This document shows, one piece after another, positions 59,851 to 64,000 of a stretch of DNA of 64,000 nucleotides; position 1 is the stretch's first letter, and each line of letters opens with the position of its first letter. The translations under genes and the position numbers were made by a program. Under the pieces are notes generated by a model, which ran no database searches, was not told where the DNA came from, and saw nothing but the letters and a program-made list of their open reading frames with translations. Location: positions 1 through 64,000 of the forward strand of contig NZ_AOIM01000006.1 in the NCBI RefSeq assembly GCF_000337575.1, given 5' to 3'. The stretch is from Natrialba hulunbeirensis JCM 10989 (GTDB taxonomy: Archaea > Halobacteriota > Halobacteria > Halobacteriales > Natrialbaceae).

Positions 59851-61476
59851 ATGTCAGATGCGTTAACTGATATCGGTCCACTGGTGAGAATGAGCAACTC
59901 GACATCATCACCGACAGCTACCCGGAGGCACAGCAGTCGAAATCGGATGCCTCGCGCCATCCTCCACAAGAAGGTCCTCGACGTCGCCGCCTCCCGACCG
60001 GACGCCTCGCTGGAGGAACTCGCCGACGAGGTCAGCGGTGCAACCGTCTCGATCGTCGAGCAGGTACTCGAGGAGTACGGTGATCCAGGCGAGACGGCAG
60101 CCGAGAGTGCTGCGAGTACGAGCAGTGGCGCTACCGGGAACGAAGAGGGTGACGAGGACAGGTCGGCGTCACAGGGAGCGACAGAGACAGACGGAGAGGA
60201 TGGGGACGAGCGTGAGGGTGAGGATGAAGAAGTGAGTGTGAGCAACGAGGAAGATGTAGCCGCGGGCACAGAGGAGGAAGCGAGCGCAGACGAAGACGAG
60301 AACCAGTGCATTGCAGATCCACCCACCGACCGAGATTCTAACGACGATGCGGGGGAGACGCCTGTTTCTATGAATGACGCACCAACAGCCGACGCATCAA
60401 CGACCTCGGACACAGCCGACGATTCGACGATGACCACCGACAACTCGACGGACTCGACACCCGACGTACCGACCGACCCGACAGCACTGACGCCACGCCA
60501 GCGCGAAACGCTCCAGGAGATTGCCGCCCGGCCTGACGCAACGCAGGCCGCACTCGCCGAGACGCTCGGCGTCACCAGCGCGACGATCAGCCAGCGGGTG
60601 AACTCGATCGACGGCTTCGAGTGGTCGCGCCGACGCGAGTTCGTCGCGAACCTGTTCGACGACGAAGACGGTGCAGTGGAGACCGCTCGTGATCGCGAGG
60701 GTGCTGGCGAGTCCGACTCCAGCGCTGCAGATGATGTGGATGGCGAGGGAGTACTCGAGTCCGAGTCGGAATCGGCGGTGACCGGGAACGGGAATGGGAC
60801 CGAGACCGAGACTGAGAGTGAGATCGAGAGTGGGACGGAGCCCGTGGACAGTGACGCTGTTGGCTCTGCGTCGGAGGCTGCCGATTCGATTGGCGATGGG
60901 ACTGGACAGCGAGTTGCTGCGTCCACATCCGAGTCTGAGTCTAAGTCTGCTGCTGGGGATGGGGCTGGGAGCGAGCACAGCGAGAAAGAATCCACCGGAA
61001 GCACGTCCGAATCGCGTCGGTTCGACCGCCAGGAGACACAGACACGGGCTGACGAGCCGGAGGAGACGACCGACTCCGTTGCAAGTTCCGAGTCGGAGGC
61101 GGAAGTGAGACTGGAACCCGGCATAGACTCCCCCACAGAGTCGGGCACAGACGCGGGTGCAGGCACCGTCGACACCACCAGCACCAACACAGAAACTACC
61201 GTCACTAGCACTGCCAACCCAGAGACCAACGCCACTATCGACACCCACACCCTCGCCACTGACATCGCCACACTCGCCGAGCAACTCGAGTCACTCGAGT
61301 CCACCGTCCGTTCTGCGTCGTCCGAACGCCAGGACTGTCTCGCTGATCCCGAGTTCGCACACAAGGTCCTGCGCGCGTGCTTCGACGCCGAGCACATCAC
61401 CGAGGAAGACGAGGTGCGACTGCTGCGAGAGATCGCTGGTGAGGGTGGGGACTCGAGTTTGGGTTCCGCGGAGTAG
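59851..61476 (+). CDS. acidic protein with two winged-helix segments
   Basis: A 541-residue protein. The N-terminal winged helix covers LHKKVLDVAASRPDASLEELADEVSGATVSIVEQVLEEYG. A second one, LTPRQRETLQEIAARPDATQAALAETLGVTSATISQRVNSI, comes near residues 215-270. Between and after them are long acidic, Ser/Thr/Gly-rich linkers with repeat character. A final helical part (ATLAEQLESLESTVRSASSER and PEFAHKVLRACFDAEHI) could dimerise. It is probably a DNA-binding regulator. Alternative starts are the ATGs at 59890 and later; 59851 is favoured by the TATA box spacing. Targets are unknown. Confidence 0.7.
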   Translation: MSDALTDIGPLVRMSNSTSSPTATRRHSSRNRMPRAILHKKVLDVAASRPDASLEELADEVSGATVSIVEQVLEEYGDPGETAAESAASTSSGATGNEEGDEDRSASQGATETDGEDGDEREGEDEEVSVSNEEDVAAGTEEEASADEDENQCIADPPTDRDSNDDAGETPVSMNDAPTADASTTSDTADDSTMTTDNSTDSTPDVPTDPTALTPRQRETLQEIAARPDATQAALAETLGVTSATISQRVNSIDGFEWSRRREFVANLFDDEDGAVETARDREGAGESDSSAADDVDGEGVLESESESAVTGNGNGTETETESEIESGTEPVDSDAVGSASEAADSIGDGTGQRVAASTSESESKSAAGDGAGSEHSEKESTGSTSESRRFDRQETQTRADEPEETTDSVASSESEAEVRLEPGIDSPTESGTDAGAGTVDTTSTNTETTVTSTANPETNATIDTHTLATDIATLAEQLESLESTVRSASSERQDCLADPEFAHKVLRACFDAEHITEEDEVRLLREIAGEGGDSSLGSAE

Positions 61477-61490
61477 CGATCGTAGTCAGC

Positions 61491-61524
61491 CTAGTACTAG
61501 TCAGGAGAGAGACGCTAGTACTAG
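61491..61524. promoter_or_regulatory. paired CTAGTACTAG palindromes
   Basis: CTAGTACTAG at 61491-61500 and again at 61515-61524, separated by 14 bases (24-base period). Each is a perfect 10-bp palindrome containing two CTAG sites. A further CTAG lies at 61614. Confidence 0.85.
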
Positions 61525-61681
61525 GACCCCCGTCTCGGTAGCGTCACCGTCGATGGGTTGTCGCGCTTTCAGAGTCGGAATCCGTCGCCGAGTGTGACTG
61601 TTCACTGGTCGTCCTAGTGTCGGCTTCGAATCCGAGCGCTCGCGCCGGTTTGGCGGGCATCCAGCATGGACAGGGGATGGC

Positions 61682-61688
61682 TATTTAT
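61682..61688 (+). promoter_or_regulatory. TATA box of aglF
   Basis: TATTTAT centred 28 bases before the ATG at 61713, consistent with a leaderless transcript. Confidence 0.6.
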
Positions 61689-61712
61689 CCCGGTTCGAAG
61701 TGGACAGTGTCT

Positions 61713-62486
61713 ATGCAAGCGGTCGTTCTCGCAGCCGGAAAGGGGACTCGCCTCCAGCCGCTCACCGACGACAAGCCGAAGGCGCTCGTCGAAGTCGACG
61801 GGCGGCCGATCATCGAGGACGTCTTCGATAACCTCATCGCGATCGGTGCGACGGAGTTGCTCGTCGTCGTCGGCCACCTGAAAGAGCAGTTGATCAACCG
61901 CTACAACGACGAGTACCGTGGCGTGCCGATCACCTACGCCCACCAGCGCGAGCAGTTGGGGCTCGCCCACGCCATCCTCCAGGTCGAGTCGCTCGTCGAG
62001 GACGAGTTCATGCTGATGCTCGGCGATAACGTCTTCCGGTCGAACCTCGGCGACGTGGTGACCCGCCAGCGCGAAGACCGCGCAGATGCGGCGTTCCTGG
62101 TCGAGCAGGTGCCCTACGAGGAAGCCTCGCGCTACGGCGTGCTCGATACGAACGAGTACGGCGAAATCGTCGAGGTCGTCGAGAAACCCGACGACCCGCC
62201 GTCGAATCTCGTGATGACCGGGTTCTACACGTTCACGCCCGCGATCTTTCATGCGTGTCGGCTCGTTCAGCCGAGCGACCGCGGCGAGTACGAACTCTCG
62301 GACGCGATCGATCTGTTGATCCAGTCCGGGCGAACGATCGACGCGATCCGGATGGAGGGCTGGCGCGTCGACGTCGGCTATCCCGAGGACCGGGATCAGG
62401 CGACGGCGTTCCTGCAGGGGGAAGCGGTCCCACCAGCGGAAGTCCCCGGGTCGTCGGTTAGTGCGCCGGAACTCGAGACTGACTGA
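61713..62486 (+). CDS. aglF: glucose-1-phosphate nucleotidyltransferase (AglF-like)
   Basis: A 257-residue nucleotidyltransferase of the RmlA/GalU type that makes a nucleotide-sugar (UDP-glucose in Haloferax AglF) for N-glycosylation. The signature MQAVVLAAGKGTRLQPLTDDKPKALVEVDGRPII is complete, followed by LMLGDNVF and VVEKPDDPPSNLVMTGFY. The start is the ATG at 61713, strongly supported by the N-terminal motif and by the TATA box; the open frame continues upstream. It lies before a methyltransferase and aglB. Confidence 0.85.
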   Translation: MQAVVLAAGKGTRLQPLTDDKPKALVEVDGRPIIEDVFDNLIAIGATELLVVVGHLKEQLINRYNDEYRGVPITYAHQREQLGLAHAILQVESLVEDEFMLMLGDNVFRSNLGDVVTRQREDRADAAFLVEQVPYEEASRYGVLDTNEYGEIVEVVEKPDDPPSNLVMTGFYTFTPAIFHACRLVQPSDRGEYELSDAIDLLIQSGRTIDAIRMEGWRVDVGYPEDRDQATAFLQGEAVPPAEVPGSSVSAPELETD

Positions 62487-62559
62487 ACTCCCTATCATTG
62501 CCCGCTCGTAGTGGTTTTCAACAAGAAAGTACAAGCAACCAGCTCAGAAATCATGTGAT

Positions 62560-63276
62560 ATGAGTGCCATCCGTGATTCTATTACGCGCTTTAATTCTAG
62601 AATCGACGACTATCTCGCACCTTCGAAACCCAATCGAATGCGTGTCTACCGTTCAATAATTACTGAAACAGATTTTTCAAAAGCACTCCACTTTGGTTCT
62701 GGGCGAGACAAGAGACATCTCGGATCAGAACTCTCTTCGGCGGACAGGGAAGTTATCGCTCTTGATCCCGATCCGCACGGACTAGAGCAAAACGACACAC
62801 CAAAGAGAGTACTCGGCGACGGACAACGACTGCCGTTCGCAGACAATACCTTTGATCTCGTCTTCTCAGAATACGTTTTCGAACATCTCCCAGAGCCGGA
62901 ACTGGCCCTCCGTGAAATCAATAGAGTACTCGAACCTGGCGGAGCCGTCGTTATTCTTGTTCCAAACCCCAAACATTACTACGCTAAGATTGCTGATCTG
63001 ACTCCGTTCTGGTTCCACCATCTCTGGTTTTCACTTCAAGGAAACACATCTGCCGACGAGGATAAGTTCCCGACACAATTTGAGTGGGGAACGTACACTG
63101 ATATACAGAGTGGCGCATTCGATTGGGAAATAGAGCGACTCTATAGTTTCCCAGGCCCAACAGGATATACGAAAATCCTCCCAGTCCATTTTCTCTTTAC
63201 CCTCTTTGACAGAGCAATGAAGAACAGACCACAGCATCATGTAGCTTACCTCGTGTATTATCAAAAGCAGGAGTAG
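62560..63276 (+). CDS. class I SAM-dependent methyltransferase
   Basis: A 238-residue Rossmann-fold methyltransferase. SAM-binding motif I is ALHFGSGRDKRHLG (G-x-G), then VIALDPDPHGLEQND, LPFADNTFDLVFSEYVFEHLPEP, and INRVLEPGGAVVILVPNP. It lies between aglF and aglB, so it may modify a glycan sugar (Haloferax AglP methylates the hexuronic acid). Codons end in A or T more often than in neighbours (for example gattctattacg), suggesting a different origin. The substrate is not determinable here. Confidence 0.75.
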   Translation: MSAIRDSITRFNSRIDDYLAPSKPNRMRVYRSIITETDFSKALHFGSGRDKRHLGSELSSADREVIALDPDPHGLEQNDTPKRVLGDGQRLPFADNTFDLVFSEYVFEHLPEPELALREINRVLEPGGAVVILVPNPKHYYAKIADLTPFWFHHLWFSLQGNTSADEDKFPTQFEWGTYTDIQSGAFDWEIERLYSFPGPTGYTKILPVHFLFTLFDRAMKNRPQHHVAYLVYYQKQE

Positions 63277-63312
63277 AATCGCAGTTCTCGTACCGGCTTC
63301 GTGAACACGCAG

Positions 63313-63320
63313 TTTTTATC
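63313..63320 (+). promoter_or_regulatory. TATA box of aglB
   Basis: TTTTTATC, about 28 bases before the ATG at 63345, consistent with a leaderless start. Confidence 0.55.
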
Positions 63321-63344
63321 AGATTCCCCATAGAGCTATAGCTA

Positions 63345-64000
63345 ATGGCTGACGAACCGGACGCCGCCACCGTTGCTGACGCAGCAGTTGCTTTCTGTGA
63401 GGACTTCGATAGCGGCGAAGATGTTCTTGAGGCAATTCTTGAGGTGGACGCAGAACACGAGACGTGGACATTCGATGATTTGAATCTTGATTCGGGCACG
63501 TTCGGTGAACTCGTCTCTCGTGATATCGTCGTGAAAGATGCGGGCGAGTACCGAGCTGCAAACCGGGATGGTATTCGAGCGGCGATTACTGGTGCAGAGG
63601 TCACAGCAGAAGGGACATCGAGTTCGGGCTCCACTCAGTTGCGCTTGCCTTCGATCGATGTGCGTACTGCTGCTGGTCTAGCAGGAGCACTCGTTGTTCT
63701 CCTTGTAATGCGACTCCTGACCTACCAATCGGTGTTTCGTGACGATCAGGTCGTGTTGCGCGGCAATGATCCGTACTACTACCGATACTGGGTAGAACAG
63801 TTGCTTGCGGAATCGAACGGTCCGACAGACTGGAGTATGCTTTCGTCTCTCCCTCCCGGGGCCGTCGAGCGACGTCCCTTGACCCATGCTGGAAACTGGT
63901 TCTTTGCTGAGTTACTCGGTGGGGACCAGTGGGCTGCAGATATGGTCGCAGCGTGGCTTCCAGTCGTTGCCACGCTCGCACTCGGTATTGTTATCTACTG
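63345..64000 (+). CDS. aglB: oligosaccharyltransferase AglB (partial, N-terminal)
   Basis: The first 218 residues of the archaeal STT3-type oligosaccharyltransferase, which moves glycans from a dolichol carrier to Asn-X-Ser/Thr. A soluble acidic N-terminus (MADEPDAATVADAAVAFCED) is followed by the first membrane helix (TAAGLAGALVVLLVMRLL), the catalytic loop VVLRGNDPYYYRYWVEQLLAE with the metal-binding Asp of the GND motif, the external loop RRPLTHAGNWFFAELLGG and the next helix (VAAWLPVVATLALGIVIY). The window ends inside it. The start is the ATG at 63345. Confidence 0.88.
   Translation, partial: MADEPDAATVADAAVAFCEDFDSGEDVLEAILEVDAEHETWTFDDLNLDSGTFGELVSRDIVVKDAGEYRAANRDGIRAAITGAEVTAEGTSSSGSTQLRLPSIDVRTAAGLAGALVVLLVMRLLTYQSVFRDDQVVLRGNDPYYYRYWVEQLLAESNGPTDWSMLSSLPPGAVERRPLTHAGNWFFAELLGGDQWAADMVAAWLPVVATLALGIVIY

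Noticed and set aside
59772-61400. 542-residue Ser-rich frame antisense to the double-HTH gene
   Set aside because: It arises from the Asp/Glu-Ser codon bias. No conserved segment, and a plausible promoter exists only for the plus strand.

Overview
The window is chromosomal DNA of a haloarchaeon (class Halobacteria), most like the Natrialba/Natronorubrum/Haloterrigena group. The evidence is an acidic Asp/Glu-rich proteome, high-GC codon use, archaeal machinery (S17e, RadB, class II ribonucleotide reductase, geranylgeranyl-reductase-type flavoproteins, AglF/AglB N-glycosylation, HalOD1 and Bat-type regulators), an elongator tRNA-Met with an intron, and TATA-box promoters close to start codons. 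No intact transposase, prophage or CRISPR array was seen.

Layout. 1-360: end of an rRNA operon (23S tail, 5S, terminator). 0.5-8.7 kb: two winged-helix regulators, a thioredoxin-reductase-like enzyme, a decayed manganese catalase, a geranylgeranyl-reductase-family enzyme, a D-2-hydroxyacid dehydrogenase, a universal stress protein, aspartate-semialdehyde dehydrogenase and rps17e. 8.8-18.3 kb: a coupled DUF447/CitG-like pair, a 1-kb gene-poor stretch, mutY, a 916-residue modular exported protein and an orphan N4-cytosine-type DNA methyltransferase. 18.4-31.1 kb: gamma-glutamyltransferase, a very large PAS/GAF/Bat regulator next to two HalOD1 proteins, intron-containing tRNA-Met, membrane proteins, a tiny zinc-ribbon gene and a formyltransferase-fold protein. 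31.3-39.7 kb: nrdJ, the trpDFEG operon with a candidate operator, and tRNA-Val with a duplicated 3' end downstream. 40-58 kb: BCCT and AEC transporters, stress proteins, a CAP-domain protein, a lycopene-cyclase half, a four-CBS/HPF-like fusion, an exported subtilase, an ABC exporter, radB opposite an RNase H-fold protein, a PAP2 phosphatase, an M20 peptidase and a histone-deacetylase-family enzyme. 58.3-64 kb: an HTH-MNT/HEPN pair, an acidic double-HTH protein, then the start of an N-glycosylation region (aglF, a methyltransferase, partial aglB).

How genes work together. Clear units are trpDFEG (anthranilate to CdRP, with three 4-bp overlaps or near-contacts), the CitG-like/DUF447 pair (4-bp overlap), the ABC ATPase/permease pair (4-bp overlap), HTH-MNT/HEPN (overlapping) and aglF-methyltransferase-aglB.

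The most striking window-wide signal is a recurring hexanucleotide microsatellite. It encodes two-residue runs (EQ, NT, DR, TQ, SD, GT, GN and others) placed in loops of otherwise conserved enzymes and regulators, and in one case it continues past a stop codon. Other points worth attention are paired CTAGTACTAG palindromes in a genome that also carries a candidate CTAG methyltransferase, a tandem pilin-module-like surface protein that appears to have lost its lipobox cysteine, and an 11-bp tandem array.
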